Shown here: one piece after another, positions 14,847-22,544 of the stretch
Layout: each line of letters starts with the position of its first letter
Numbering within the stretch: the first letter of the stretch is position 1
The notes under the pieces: model-generated
What the model was told of the DNA's origin: nothing
What the model saw: the letters and a program-made list of their open reading frames with translations, nothing else
The model's database searches: none
Program-made: the position numbers and the translations under genes
Assembly (NCBI GenBank): GCA_900316205.1
Contig: ONBX01000019.1
Span: 1-37,800, forward strand
DNA length: 37,800 nt
DNA from: an uncultured Eubacteriales bacterium
GTDB lineage: Bacteria; Bacillota; Clostridia; Oscillospirales; Oscillospiraceae
Reading direction: 5' to 3'

Positions 14847-16874
14847 TCAGGATAGGGCCAGGTCCGCGCACTCCTCCTGGAGATTGCGCATGACCCGGGT
14901 GGCGTTCAGATCGGCCTTGCCCTCGATGGAGGCGAGGCGGGCGCCGTAGATCCGGCCGTCCTCGCTTTGAAGCAGACCGGTTTCCAGCAGTGTGATCAGA
15001 CAGAGACAGAAGCGCTCCGGCTCCATCTCCGCCGGGCAGAGAGAAAGGATCCCCTCGGTTGTTTCCGGAAGGCTCCCGTTTCCGGGCGCGCTCCGCCACA
15101 CGCGGACAAAGTCCGCCCGGGAAGGGGAGAAGGGGGCGGCGGCATAGGCCGCGGTCTCGTCCAGATCCAGGATGCGGCGGCAGAGATCCGTCGGCTCGTG
15201 GCGGCGGATGGCGCTGAGTACCAGCTGCACAGAGCTGTGGCCGCGGAACTCGTTGATCTGGGGCGTAAAGGCCAGGTCTACCCGGTCGCCTGCCGCGATG
15301 CCAATCGCCTGGGCGCTGTGGGAGAAGAAGATGCCGTCCAGCCTCGTGCCGCCCAGATCCACCTGCAGCTTCAGGTGACGGCCGCCGCCTACCTGGTCGG
15401 CGGCGGTGAGGGGCACGTCGATCATACAGAAAACGGGCTTGGGATTGGCGTTGCCGTAGGGCTCCAGCCGGTCTAGCTCCCGTACGTTCTCCAGGGTGAG
15501 GAGGGAGGCGTCCCGGATCAGCAGATCGCAGGTGACCTCCGGCTGGGCCTGGGGGCGGTTGGCCCGGTAATAGGCGTCCAGCGCCTTGCAGAATTCCGGC
15601 AGCTTGTCGCTGCGAATGGTCATACCGGCGGCGAGAGCGTGACCGCCGAAGCCCAGCAGATACTGGGAACAGGCGGAGAGCGCCTCAAACAGATTGAAGC
15701 CGCCGTAGCTGCGGCAGGAGCCCTTTCCGTGGTCCCCGCTGAGGCAGACCATGATGGCGGGCAGGGAAAACTGCTCCGCCAGGCGGGAGGCGGCGATGCC
15801 GATGACCCCCTGGTGCCACTGGTCGCTGGCCAGGACGATGGGGCCGGTGGGGTGCTTCCCCTCCAGCTTGGAGAGGGCGTCGTTCCAGATCTCGGTCTCG
15901 ATGTTCTGCCGCTGGCGGTTGAGCTCGCAGAGCTGGGCGGCCAGGGAAGCGGCCTTGGCGGGATCTGTTGCCATCAGAAGATCCGCAGCCTTGGTGGCCT
16001 GGCCAAGACGACCCGCCGCGTTGAGGCGGGGCGCCAGACTGAAGCCGATGCTGGAGGCGGTGATCCGGGTGGGATCCACGCCGGTTTCCTTCAGCATGGC
16101 GGCAAAGCCGGGCCGGGGAGAGCAGGCGAGCATCTCCAGCCCACGGCGGACCAGATAGCGGTTTTCGCCCACCAGCGGCATCACATCCGCCACGGTGCCC
16201 ACGGCCACCAGATCCGCATAGCGGCGGAGCATGGCCTCAGCATCCCCCTCGCAGGCGCAGACCAGCTTCATGGCCACGCCCACGCCCGCCAGATCCGGGT
16301 TGGGATAGCGGTTCCCGGGCTGCTTGCAGTCGATCACGGCGATGGCGTCCGGCAGCGCGTCGGGCTTGCACTCGTGGTGATCGGTGACGATCATGTCCAT
16401 GCCGATGGCCTTGGTGTGTTCGGCCTCCTCCAGGGCGGTGATGCCGCAGTCCACGGTGATGAGCAGACTGATCCCTTCTGCCCGGAGACTGTCCAGCGCG
16501 GCACAGTTGAGGCCGTAGCCTTCCTCGTTGCGGTCGGGAATATAGCCCACGCACTTGAGGCCCTTGCTGCGCAGATAGTCGGTGACCAGACAGGTGGAGG
16601 TGATGCCGTCCACATCATAGTCGCCATAAACAGCGACCGCCTCCTTCTGCTCGATGGCGCGTCGCAGGCGCCGGACAGCCTGGGCCATGCCCTGCATCTC
16701 CATGGGATCATGCAGACAGGTAAGCCCGCCGTCCAGCAGCTCCCGGGCCTCCGCCAAGGTGCGGACGCCGCGAAGCGCCAATACAGCAGAAAGAAGCGGC
16801 CCGCAGCCCGCCTGTTTCAGCTCATCCGGAATATCCGGCCTTGAATATGGTATTTTCCATCCCTGCGTCTTCAT
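14847..16874 (-). CDS. recJ: Single-stranded-DNA-specific exonuclease RecJ
   Basis: A 5'-3' exonuclease on single-stranded DNA acting in recombination, mismatch and base-excision repair. The 675-residue protein has the DHH-family motifs in order: GDYDVDG (84-90), 'VDCGI' near 141-145, VTDHHE (163-168), and a DHHA1 half with 'GFGGHALAAG' near 410. An OB-like region follows at about 455-545. A shorter, less conserved tail ends the protein. Start ATG with a modest GGAAG ribosome site. It is first in the row recJ-rsh-dtd-MBL-nucleotidyltransferase-galE and has its own promoter at 16907-16935. Confidence 0.95.
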   Translation of the reverse strand: MKTQGWKIPYSRPDIPDELKQAGCGPLLSAVLALRGVRTLAEARELLDGGLTCLHDPMEMQGMAQAVRRLRRAIEQKEAVAVYGDYDVDGITSTCLVTDYLRSKGLKCVGYIPDRNEEGYGLNCAALDSLRAEGISLLITVDCGITALEEAEHTKAIGMDMIVTDHHECKPDALPDAIAVIDCKQPGNRYPNPDLAGVGVAMKLVCACEGDAEAMLRRYADLVAVGTVADVMPLVGENRYLVRRGLEMLACSPRPGFAAMLKETGVDPTRITASSIGFSLAPRLNAAGRLGQATKAADLLMATDPAKAASLAAQLCELNRQRQNIETEIWNDALSKLEGKHPTGPIVLASDQWHQGVIGIAASRLAEQFSLPAIMVCLSGDHGKGSCRSYGGFNLFEALSACSQYLLGFGGHALAAGMTIRSDKLPEFCKALDAYYRANRPQAQPEVTCDLLIRDASLLTLENVRELDRLEPYGNANPKPVFCMIDVPLTAADQVGGGRHLKLQVDLGGTRLDGIFFSHSAQAIGIAAGDRVDLAFTPQINEFRGHSSVQLVLSAIRRHEPTDLCRRILDLDETAAYAAAPFSPSRADFVRVWRSAPGNGSLPETTEGILSLCPAEMEPERFCLCLITLLETGLLQSEDGRIYGARLASIEGKADLNATRVMRNLQEECADLALS

Positions 16875-16906
16875 ACTCTTCCACTCTATCTTTTTTCTTA
16901 ACCATC

Positions 16907-16935
16907 ATTCTATCAAATCCGGCAGATGATTGCAA
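16907..16935 (-). promoter_or_regulatory. recJ operon promoter
   Basis: TTGCAA (16930-16935), a 17-base spacer and TAGAAT (16907-16912) preceded by TGA, an extended -10, about 35 bases before recJ. The remaining bases up to the LOG gene (16936-17038) hold loose palindromes but no clear terminator. Confidence 0.72.
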
Positions 16936-17038
16936 GGGTGGAGGGGAACTTTTTCGCAACTATACAGCCCCCGGCGGGGAAGTGAACAGTTGTGAAGTTG
17001 CGTTTGAAACGGAACGTATTCTGGCTGCCCGGTGTGAC

Positions 17039-17620
17039 TCAGCGGCTGTAATCCTCCAGCCGGTCCAGACCGCCCGCAGGCGCCTGCTCGGTGAGAACAT
17101 GGTCCAGGGCCTCCCGGGGCGTGGCGCAGAGGCCGTAGAGCAGAAAGCAGCGTCGGGCCAGAAAGCCGTCGGCAGCCGCCCGCTCCAGCAGGGCGGTGAG
17201 CGCTTCGTAATAGCCCAGGGTGTTCAGCAGGGCCATGGGCTTGCGGTGCCGGCCCAGCTGCTTCAGGGTCAGGGTCTCAAAGAATTCTTCAAAGGTGCCG
17301 ATGCCGCCGGGCAGGGCGATGAAGGCCTCGCTCTCCTCAAACATGGCGGTCTTGCGCTGGGCCATGGTCTCGGTGTAGACAAAGCGGCTGCAATGGGGGT
17401 AAAGGATGCCGGGCTCGTCAAAGAAGCGGGGGGCGATGCCGATGATCTCGCCGCCCTTTTCCCTTGCCCCCTGGGCGCAGGCGCCCATGAGGCCGTGGGC
17501 GCCGCCGCCGAAGATAAGCGTGTGCCCCTCTTCGGCCAGCAGACGGCCAAGCTCCCGCGCCGCGTCAAAATAAGCTTGGGCCAGCTCCTGCCCGGATGCG
17601 CCATAGATGCAGATCTTCAT
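17039..17620 (-). CDS. LOG family protein (nucleoside 5'-monophosphate phosphoribohydrolase-like)
   Basis: A 193-residue Rossmann-fold protein of the LOG/YvdD family, which splits the base from nucleoside 5'-monophosphates; in plants and some bacteria the substrate is a cytokinin nucleotide, and in most bacteria the physiological substrate is unsettled. The phosphate-binding GGGAHGLMG (38-46) and the catalytic PGGIGTFEE (104-112) are present, with the accompanying arginine in 'MAQRK' (86-90, usually MHxRK). I chose the ATG at 17620 because GAGGAGG lies 9 bases upstream; an in-frame TTG at 17638 overlaps that ribosome site. Single gene, divergent from fucO. Confidence 0.88.
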   Translation of the reverse strand: MKICIYGASGQELAQAYFDAARELGRLLAEEGHTLIFGGGAHGLMGACAQGAREKGGEIIGIAPRFFDEPGILYPHCSRFVYTETMAQRKTAMFEESEAFIALPGGIGTFEEFFETLTLKQLGRHRKPMALLNTLGYYEALTALLERAAADGFLARRCFLLYGLCATPREALDHVLTEQAPAGGLDRLEDYSR

Positions 17621-17744
17621 AAAACCTGGCCTCCTCAAAGCTGCGTTTTCTCAATCTTAACCCAAAGCGGGCGAGGTGGCAAGCCCTGTTTTCGGGAGAG
17701 GAAAGGGGTTACGAAACATTCGTGAAATGTATGGAACGAAAGAC

Positions 17745-17773
17745 TTGCAATCGAAAGAATAATACGCTATAAT
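17745..17773 (+). promoter_or_regulatory. fucO promoter
   Basis: TTGCAA (17745-17750), a 17-base spacer and a perfect TATAAT (17768-17773), 38 bases before the fucO start. A short inverted repeat ACATT-CGTGA-AATGT lies just upstream at about 17717-17731. Confidence 0.82.
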
Positions 17774-17811
17774 GCTCTCGTCAAAATATTAACGAAAGGA
17801 AGTATCCCTCT

Positions 17812-18960
17812 ATGGCAAATCGTATCGTACTCAATCCTGTGTCCTATCACGGCGCCGGCGCCGTCAAGGAGATCGGCGGCGAGCTGCAGCGCCGCGGCTA
17901 CAAGCGCGCTTTCATCGCCTCCGGCCGCCACGTGGTCAAATCCGGCGAGATCAAAAAGATCACCGACGTGCTGGATGAGATCGGCGTTACCTACACCTTC
18001 TTCACCGATATCAAGCCCAACCCCTCCATTGAGAATGTGCAAAACGGCGTGAAGGCCTTCCAGGAATTCAATGCCGACTGCATCATCGCCGTGGGCGGCG
18101 GCTCTGTCATGGATACTTCCAAGGCCATCGGCATCATCATCAATAACCCCGAGTTTGCCGACGTCCGCTCCCTGGAGGGCGTGGCCCCCACCAAGAAGCA
18201 CGCGGTGTTCACCATCGCCGTGCCCACCACCGCCGGCACTGCCGCGGAGGTCACCATCAACTATGTCATCACCGACGTGGAGAAGAAGCGCAAGTTCGTG
18301 TGCGTGGACGTGAACGACATCCCCGAGGTGGCCGTGGTCGATCCCGAGATGATGTATTCCATGCCCGTTGCCCTCACCGCCGCCACCGGTATGGACGCCC
18401 TGACCCACGCCATCGAGGGCTATATCACCAAGGGCCACTGCGAGATCTCCGATATGTTCCATCTGGAGGCCATCCGCCTCATCGCCAAGAATCTGCGCGC
18501 CGCCGTGAAGAACGACCCCGAGGGCCGCAAGGGCATGGCCCTGGGCCAGTATATCGCGGGCATGGGCTTTAGCAATGTGGGTCTCGGCATCGTCCACTCC
18601 ATGGCTCACGGCCTGAGCGCCCTGTATGACACCCCCCACGGCGTGGCCTGCGCCATCCTGCTGCCCCTGGGTCTGGAGTATAACGCTCCCGTCTCCGGTG
18701 AGCGCTACCGCGCCATCGGCAAGGCCATGGAGGTGCCCTATATCGACAGCATGAACGATGAAGAGGCCGCCAAGGCCACCATCGCCGCCGTGAAGAAGCT
18801 GGGCGCCGATGTGGGCATCCCCGCCGACCTGAAGGGGATCCTGAAGGACGAGGACGTGCAGTTCCTCTCCGAGAGCGCCTTTGCCGACGCCTGCTGCCCC
18901 GGCAATCCCCGGGACACCAGCGTGGAGGAGATCGCCGCCCTCTACCGCAGCCTCATGTAA
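17812..18960 (+). CDS. fucO: Iron-containing alcohol dehydrogenase, lactaldehyde reductase type
   Basis: The 382-residue protein is clearly related along its length to E. coli FucO, which reduces L-lactaldehyde to 1,2-propanediol with NADH during anaerobic deoxy-sugar breakdown. The cofactor segment GGGSVMDTSKAIG (95-107), the stretch 'PTTAGTAAEVTINYVITD' and the metal ligands Asp195, His199, His262 and His276 are in the expected places. Start ATG with AAAGGAAG 9 bases upstream and a strong promoter. No fucose or rhamnose genes are adjacent, so it may serve generally as a fermentative aldehyde reductase. Iron is assumed from the family. It stands alone and ends at a strong terminator. Confidence 0.92.
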   Translation: MANRIVLNPVSYHGAGAVKEIGGELQRRGYKRAFIASGRHVVKSGEIKKITDVLDEIGVTYTFFTDIKPNPSIENVQNGVKAFQEFNADCIIAVGGGSVMDTSKAIGIIINNPEFADVRSLEGVAPTKKHAVFTIAVPTTAGTAAEVTINYVITDVEKKRKFVCVDVNDIPEVAVVDPEMMYSMPVALTAATGMDALTHAIEGYITKGHCEISDMFHLEAIRLIAKNLRAAVKNDPEGRKGMALGQYIAGMGFSNVGLGIVHSMAHGLSALYDTPHGVACAILLPLGLEYNAPVSGERYRAIGKAMEVPYIDSMNDEEAAKATIAAVKKLGADVGIPADLKGILKDEDVQFLSESAFADACCPGNPRDTSVEEIAALYRSLM

Positions 18961-18978
18961 GTCGAAACAACAAAATGG

Positions 18979-19021
18979 AAAGCTCCCCCTTCGCGGCGCG
19001 CCGCGAAGGGGGAGCTTTTTG
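18979..19021. terminator. Bidirectional terminator between fucO and the aldo/keto reductase gene
   Basis: A near-perfect GC-rich palindrome, AAAGCTCCCCCTTCGCGGC and its complement, ends in TTTTT on the plus strand. It lies 18 bases after the stops of both convergent genes. Confidence 0.92.
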
Positions 19022-19038
19022 CCTTTGGCAGACAGGGA

Positions 19039-20187
19039 TCAGAAGCTGTGCTCGATGAGCCAGGTCTCGGCCTTGCGGACGGTGCCCGTGGCGTCGGTGC
19101 CGTCGGGAAGGATCACCTTTTCCTCCGGGAGCGGGCCGAAGAAGTCCAGATGGGCCTCTTCCGCCACAACATTTTTCAGATAGTTGTTGTCGTCGGAGAA
19201 GCCGGGGTCGGGCTGGAGCTGACACATGTTGTAGGCCTCCAGAAAGCCGGTGACGGGGGCGCCGTGGAGCTTGAGACCGCGATATTGCTCCAGGTCCGCG
19301 CCGATGGGGCCGGCGTCCTTGTAGAGCCGCACCACTTCCTTGAGCTGCGCCTTCTCCGCCTCGGTGAGAGGCTCCAGTTCCTGTACGCTGTGGATGTTGT
19401 CCCTGACCTGCTCCAGGGTGGACATGCCGGAGAGATTGCAGATCACGCCCTCAAAGCTGCCCGCGTAGCGGATGGCCCAGGAGGCGATGGAAGCGGCAGG
19501 ATTCAATTCCCGGAGCTTCTTTTCGGCGGCCTCGGGCACCTTGGCAAGGCCGCCGCCCTTTACGGGCTCCATGAACACGGCGAGCTTGCCGTGCTTCCGA
19601 ATCACCTGGTAAGCCGCCATGGCCTGGACCAGCTCACTTTCGGCGTCAATATAGTTAAAGGGGATCTGCACATATTCCACCTCCGGGTGCTCGGTGAGGA
19701 CCCGGTCCAGAAGCTTGGCGGAGGAGTGGAAGGAAAAGCCCAGATGGCGGATCTTGCCCTCGGCCTTCCAAGCCTTGGCATGCTCGAAGAGATGGGCGGT
19801 CTTCACAATGCCGCCCTTGCCGTCCACCCCGTCGTAGTACACGGTCTGGATGTTGTGGAGGAGATAGTAGTCGATATAGTCCACGCCCAGGTTTTCCAAT
19901 TGCTGAGCAAAGATGGGCTCGATCTGGCTCTCTTCCTTTAGAATAAAGGTGGGAAACTTGGTGGCCACGGTGAAGGAGTCCCGGGGATGGCGCTCCACCA
20001 CCGCCTTGCGGGTGGCCTCCTCACTCTTGCCGTTGTGGTAGACATAGCTGGTGTCAAAATAGGTAAAGCCCGCCTCCAGGAAGGTATCCACCATCTTGTT
20101 CAGCTGTGCATAGTCAAAATCCGTGGGGTCGCCGTTTTTTACGGGCAGGCGCATCATGCCGAAGCCCAGTTTGCTTTTCAGTGCCAT
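19039..20187 (-). CDS. Aldo/keto reductase
   Basis: A 382-residue NAD(P)H-dependent aldehyde/ketone reductase of the TIM-barrel family. The catalytic tetrad is visible: Asp45, Tyr50, Lys77 and His111 ('YYLLHN'). The barrel ends near residue 285. The remaining 100 residues take the place of the C-terminal ferredoxin-like cysteine cluster of many long clostridial members, but I see no CxxCxxC motif, so an Fe-S centre is unlikely. Start ATG with GGGAGG about 5 bases upstream. Last gene of the TetR-controlled operon, 11 bases after the flavodoxin gene, which suggests a role in clearing reactive carbonyls or quinones. Substrate unknown. Confidence 0.88.
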   Translation of the reverse strand: MALKSKLGFGMMRLPVKNGDPTDFDYAQLNKMVDTFLEAGFTYFDTSYVYHNGKSEEATRKAVVERHPRDSFTVATKFPTFILKEESQIEPIFAQQLENLGVDYIDYYLLHNIQTVYYDGVDGKGGIVKTAHLFEHAKAWKAEGKIRHLGFSFHSSAKLLDRVLTEHPEVEYVQIPFNYIDAESELVQAMAAYQVIRKHGKLAVFMEPVKGGGLAKVPEAAEKKLRELNPAASIASWAIRYAGSFEGVICNLSGMSTLEQVRDNIHSVQELEPLTEAEKAQLKEVVRLYKDAGPIGADLEQYRGLKLHGAPVTGFLEAYNMCQLQPDPGFSDDNNYLKNVVAEEAHLDFFGPLPEEKVILPDGTDATGTVRKAETWLIEHSF

Positions 20188-20198
20188 GGTGTCCTCCC

Positions 20199-20678
20199 TT
20201 ACAGATCCAGACTGCCGATCCAGGAGAGCAGCTCGCTCTCACTTGCTCTGGCGGAGAAGCGCTTGCCGGGCAGGACCCTGGCGCCCCGGGCCAGCTTTTC
20301 GATGCGGCCCTGGCCCTCGCCCAGGCCGCTGCCGCCGGAGGTGAAGAAGGGGACGACGGCCTTGCCGGTGAAATCATAGGCGTCCAGAAAGCTGTCGATC
20401 AAACTGGGCTCCCGGTACCACCAGATGGGAAAGCCCAGAAAAAGCACCTCGGCCTGGGCCACCGGGGCCTCGGTGTCGGCCAGAGCGGGACGGCAGTCGG
20501 GGTCCTGCATCTCCAGGGTGCTGCGGGACTTCTTGTCCATCCAGTTCAGGTCCTTCCGCTCGTAGGGGACGGCGGGGCGGATCTCATAGAGAGTCCCGTT
20601 TGCGGCCTCGGCCAGGGCTTTGGCAAGCTTCGCGGTGCTGCCGCTGGCGGAGAAATAAGCGATGACGGTTTTGCTCAT
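20199..20678 (-). CDS. Flavodoxin
   Basis: A 159-residue flavodoxin-fold protein. The FMN phosphate loop 'SASGSTAKLA' (10-19) follows the first strand, and 'LGFPIWWYREP' (81-91) supplies the aromatic isoalloxazine contact. Its length and sequence place it with the flavodoxin_4-type group often found next to aldo/keto reductases. It probably shuttles electrons or acts as a small quinone reductase. Ribosome site AAGGAG 8 bases before ATG. It lies between the CMD/cupin and aldo/keto reductase genes in one operon. Confidence 0.9.
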   Translation of the reverse strand: MSKTVIAYFSASGSTAKLAKALAEAANGTLYEIRPAVPYERKDLNWMDKKSRSTLEMQDPDCRPALADTEAPVAQAEVLFLGFPIWWYREPSLIDSFLDAYDFTGKAVVPFFTSGGSGLGEGQGRIEKLARGARVLPGKRFSARASESELLSWIGSLDL

Positions 20679-20696
20679 GTGTCGAACTCCTTCCTT

Positions 20697-21452
20697 TTAT
20701 TTCAGCTTGTTGTAATCTTCCTCGGACACCGGCTCCAGCCATTCGTTGGAGGCCTTCTCACCGCTGACCTCGATGGCCAGGTGGGAAAACCAGCTGTCCG
20801 CCGCGGCGCCGTGCCAATGCTTCACGTTGGCGGGAATGTTCACCACGGTGCCGGGGGTCATCTCCACGGCCTCCTTGCCCCATTCCTGGTACCAGCCCCG
20901 GCCGCCCACGCAGAGCAGCATCTGGCCGCCGCCGGCTGTGGCATGGTGGATGTGCCAGTTGTTGCGGCAGGCTGGTTCAAAGGTGACGTTGAACACCGGC
21001 ACCTGCTCTTTGGAGACGGGAGCCAGGTAGCTCTGGCCCACGAAAAACTGCCCATAGGGGTTCTCCTCCCCGATGGGGAAGAAAATGCTGCTCTGGTAGG
21101 CGTCCTTCTCGCTGCGGACGGGGCTTTCCTCGTTCCAGATCTCCTTGGCCTGGCGGAACACGGCCCAGCCCTTGGGCCAGCCCACATACATGGTGGCGTG
21201 AGTGATGATGGCGGCGATCTCCTCTTTGGTGACGCCGTTGTTTTTGGCGTTCTGCAGGTGGTAGCCCAGGGAGGAGTCGGTGATGCCGGAGGCCATCAGG
21301 GACACCACGGTGATGATGCACTTGGTCTTCAGGTCCAGGGCTTCCTCATTCCAGACCTCGCCGAAGAGCACCTCGTCGTTGAGGTGGGCGAAGGTGGGGG
21401 CGAAGTCCCCCAGCTGCATCCGCCCGGCGGTCTGCGTGATCTTCTTGCTCAT
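20697..21452 (-). CDS. Carboxymuconolactone decarboxylase-cupin fusion protein
   Basis: A 251-residue two-domain protein. Residues 15-110 form a carboxymuconolactone-decarboxylase (CMD) fold with 'LDLKTKCIITVVSLMASG' and 'NNGVTKEEIAAIITHATMY'. The redox CxxC of AhpD-type members is absent ('GITDSSLGYH'), while His65 is kept, so it is PcaC-like rather than a peroxidase. Residues 140-235 form a cupin with probable metal ligands His167, His169 and His212/His214. Such fusions are common in gut bacteria near flavodoxins and reductases, but their reaction is not known. Ribosome site AAGGAG 8 bases before the ATG. Third gene of the TetR operon. Confidence 0.87.
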   Translation of the reverse strand: MSKKITQTAGRMQLGDFAPTFAHLNDEVLFGEVWNEEALDLKTKCIITVVSLMASGITDSSLGYHLQNAKNNGVTKEEIAAIITHATMYVGWPKGWAVFRQAKEIWNEESPVRSEKDAYQSSIFFPIGEENPYGQFFVGQSYLAPVSKEQVPVFNVTFEPACRNNWHIHHATAGGGQMLLCVGGRGWYQEWGKEAVEMTPGTVVNIPANVKHWHGAAADSWFSHLAIEVSGEKASNEWLEPVSEEDYNKLK

Positions 21453-21464
21453 GCTTCTGTCTCC

Positions 21465-21791
21465 TTATCGTTTGATACATTTCCAATCCTGTTGGGGCAA
21501 CGCCTCGTCGGACACAAAGCGCTCCACCTGCATGTGCAGGTCGTATTTTTCCCGCAGGGCGGCGATCCGGGCCATCATGGGGGAGGCGTGGTGAGCGTCG
21601 ATGGCGGCCTGATCCCGCCATTGGTCGATGAGCAGGACGGTATCCTTGTCCTCCATGGGGAAAAAGTAGGCATAGCGAAGGTTTCCCTCCTCAGCGCGGA
21701 TGGCGTCCACCACGCCGGTGCCGGTCATTTCTTCGGCAAAGGCGCGGGCGGCGCCCTTTTCGCCCCGGTAGTAGATGTTCACGGTGATCAT
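21465..21791 (-). CDS. Antibiotic biosynthesis monooxygenase domain protein (YgiN-like)
   Basis: A 108-residue ABM-fold protein (dimeric ferredoxin-like barrel). The family 'EEGNLRYAYFFPMEDKDTV' strand-turn-strand (34-52), 'LIDQWRDQAAIDAHHAS' (54-70) and a C-terminal strand are visible. Relatives include cofactor-free quinol monooxygenases such as YgiN; many are uncharacterised. Its ATG overlaps the tetR stop by four bases (ATGA), and GGGAGGG lies about 5 bases upstream, so it is translated with the regulator. The company of a flavodoxin and reductase supports quinone chemistry, by inference only. Confidence 0.85.
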   Translation of the reverse strand: MITVNIYYRGEKGAARAFAEEMTGTGVVDAIRAEEGNLRYAYFFPMEDKDTVLLIDQWRDQAAIDAHHASPMMARIAALREKYDLHMQVERFVSDEALPQQDWKCIKR

Positions 21792-22417
21792 ATCAGCCCT
21801 CCCAGTAGAGTCCGAAGAAAGGTATAGGCCATGTCATAGGTGCTCATGTAAACATAGGAGATCCCGGCCTCCTCCATGGCCTCGCGCTGCTTTTCCGTCA
21901 CCACGGTATAGGGGTACAGACCGTAGACAAAGGGGAGGAGAGAGTAGAGAAAGCTCTGCCGCCCCGCTTCGTCCAGCGAGGGGACGAACTTCTGCAGGCA
22001 GCGGTCCAGCGCCGCCACCGAGGCGCCGTAGGCGATCTTGAATTCCACCAGGCGCTCCATGCGGGAGTTTGCCTCCATGTCATAGAGGTTCATGCTCAAG
22101 AGTTTCAGCATCAGAGGACGGCTCTCCAGCGCCCGGGCCAGGGCCGCGGCCAGCTCCTCCGGGGAGAGGGCCTCTTCTTCAGCGCAGAGCGCGTCCAGAT
22201 CCCGGACGAAAAGCTCGTATTCCTGCTGGAACAGGGCCAGGAAGATCTCTTCCTTGGTCTCAAAATAATTGTAGATGGATGTGCGGGTAAAGGAGGTCTC
22301 CTGCCCGATGTCCTTCAGCGTGATCTCCTTGAAGCTCATGGTCTCATAGAGCTTCCGGCAGGCGGAGATGATCTCCTCCTTCCGGGCTCTTGTCAGCTCA
22401 GCGGATCCTTTCGGCAT
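21788..22417 (-). CDS. TetR/AcrR family transcriptional regulator
   Basis: A 209-residue regulator. The N-terminal helix-turn-helix spans about 12-55, with 'ITLKDIGQETSFTRTSIYNYF' the recognition region in part. The rest is an all-helical ligand-binding and dimer domain with no family I recognise. I chose the ATG at 22417 because GAGG lies 9 bases before it; an ATG at 22441 has no ribosome site. Two copies of a 13-base palindrome flank its promoter, so it very probably represses its own operon until an effector binds. The effector is likely an electrophile or quinone, judging by the four enzymes downstream. Confidence 0.88.
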   Translation of the reverse strand: MPKGSAELTRARKEEIISACRKLYETMSFKEITLKDIGQETSFTRTSIYNYFETKEEIFLALFQQEYELFVRDLDALCAEEEALSPEELAAALARALESRPLMLKLLSMNLYDMEANSRMERLVEFKIAYGASVAALDRCLQKFVPSLDEAGRQSFLYSLLPFVYGLYPYTVVTEKQREAMEEAGISYVYMSTYDMAYTFLRTLLGGLI

Positions 22418-22446
22418 CTCGATCATCCTCTTTCTATCCATAATAA

Positions 22447-22493
22447 TGACACGATGTCAGAAAAAATATACCACAGTTCTGACATTGTGTCAA
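22447..22493 (-). promoter_or_regulatory. tetR operon promoter with two palindromic operators
   Basis: Promoter: TTGACA (22488-22493), 17-base spacer, TATATT (22465-22470). Operators: TGACA-CGA-TGTCA (22447-22459) and TGACA-TTG-TGTCA (22480-22492), centres 33 bases apart, about three helical turns. The upstream one covers most of the -35 and the other covers the transcription start. The extended 14-base arms are inverted copies with one mismatch. Confidence 0.88.
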
Positions 22494-22494
22494 C

Positions 22495-22539
22495 AAAAGA
22501 AAACGCCGCCCGGGGGATTCCAAAGCCCGAACGGCGTTT
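22495..22539 (-). terminator. Terminator of the ABC transporter-M14 peptidase operon
   Basis: On the minus strand AAACGCCG pairs with CGGCGTTT, with an inner CGGG/CCCG pair, followed by TTTCTTTTG. It lies directly upstream of the tetR -35. Confidence 0.82.
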
Positions 22540-22544
22540 CCTCT

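Noticed and set aside
17710-17800. A Rex-type operator before fucO
   Set aside because: The short inverted repeat upstream of the -35 does not fit the TTGTTAAN4TTAACAA pattern.
19039-20187. 4Fe-4S ferredoxin tail on the aldo/keto reductase
   Set aside because: Related long members carry CxxCxxC there, but this protein has only isolated cysteines.
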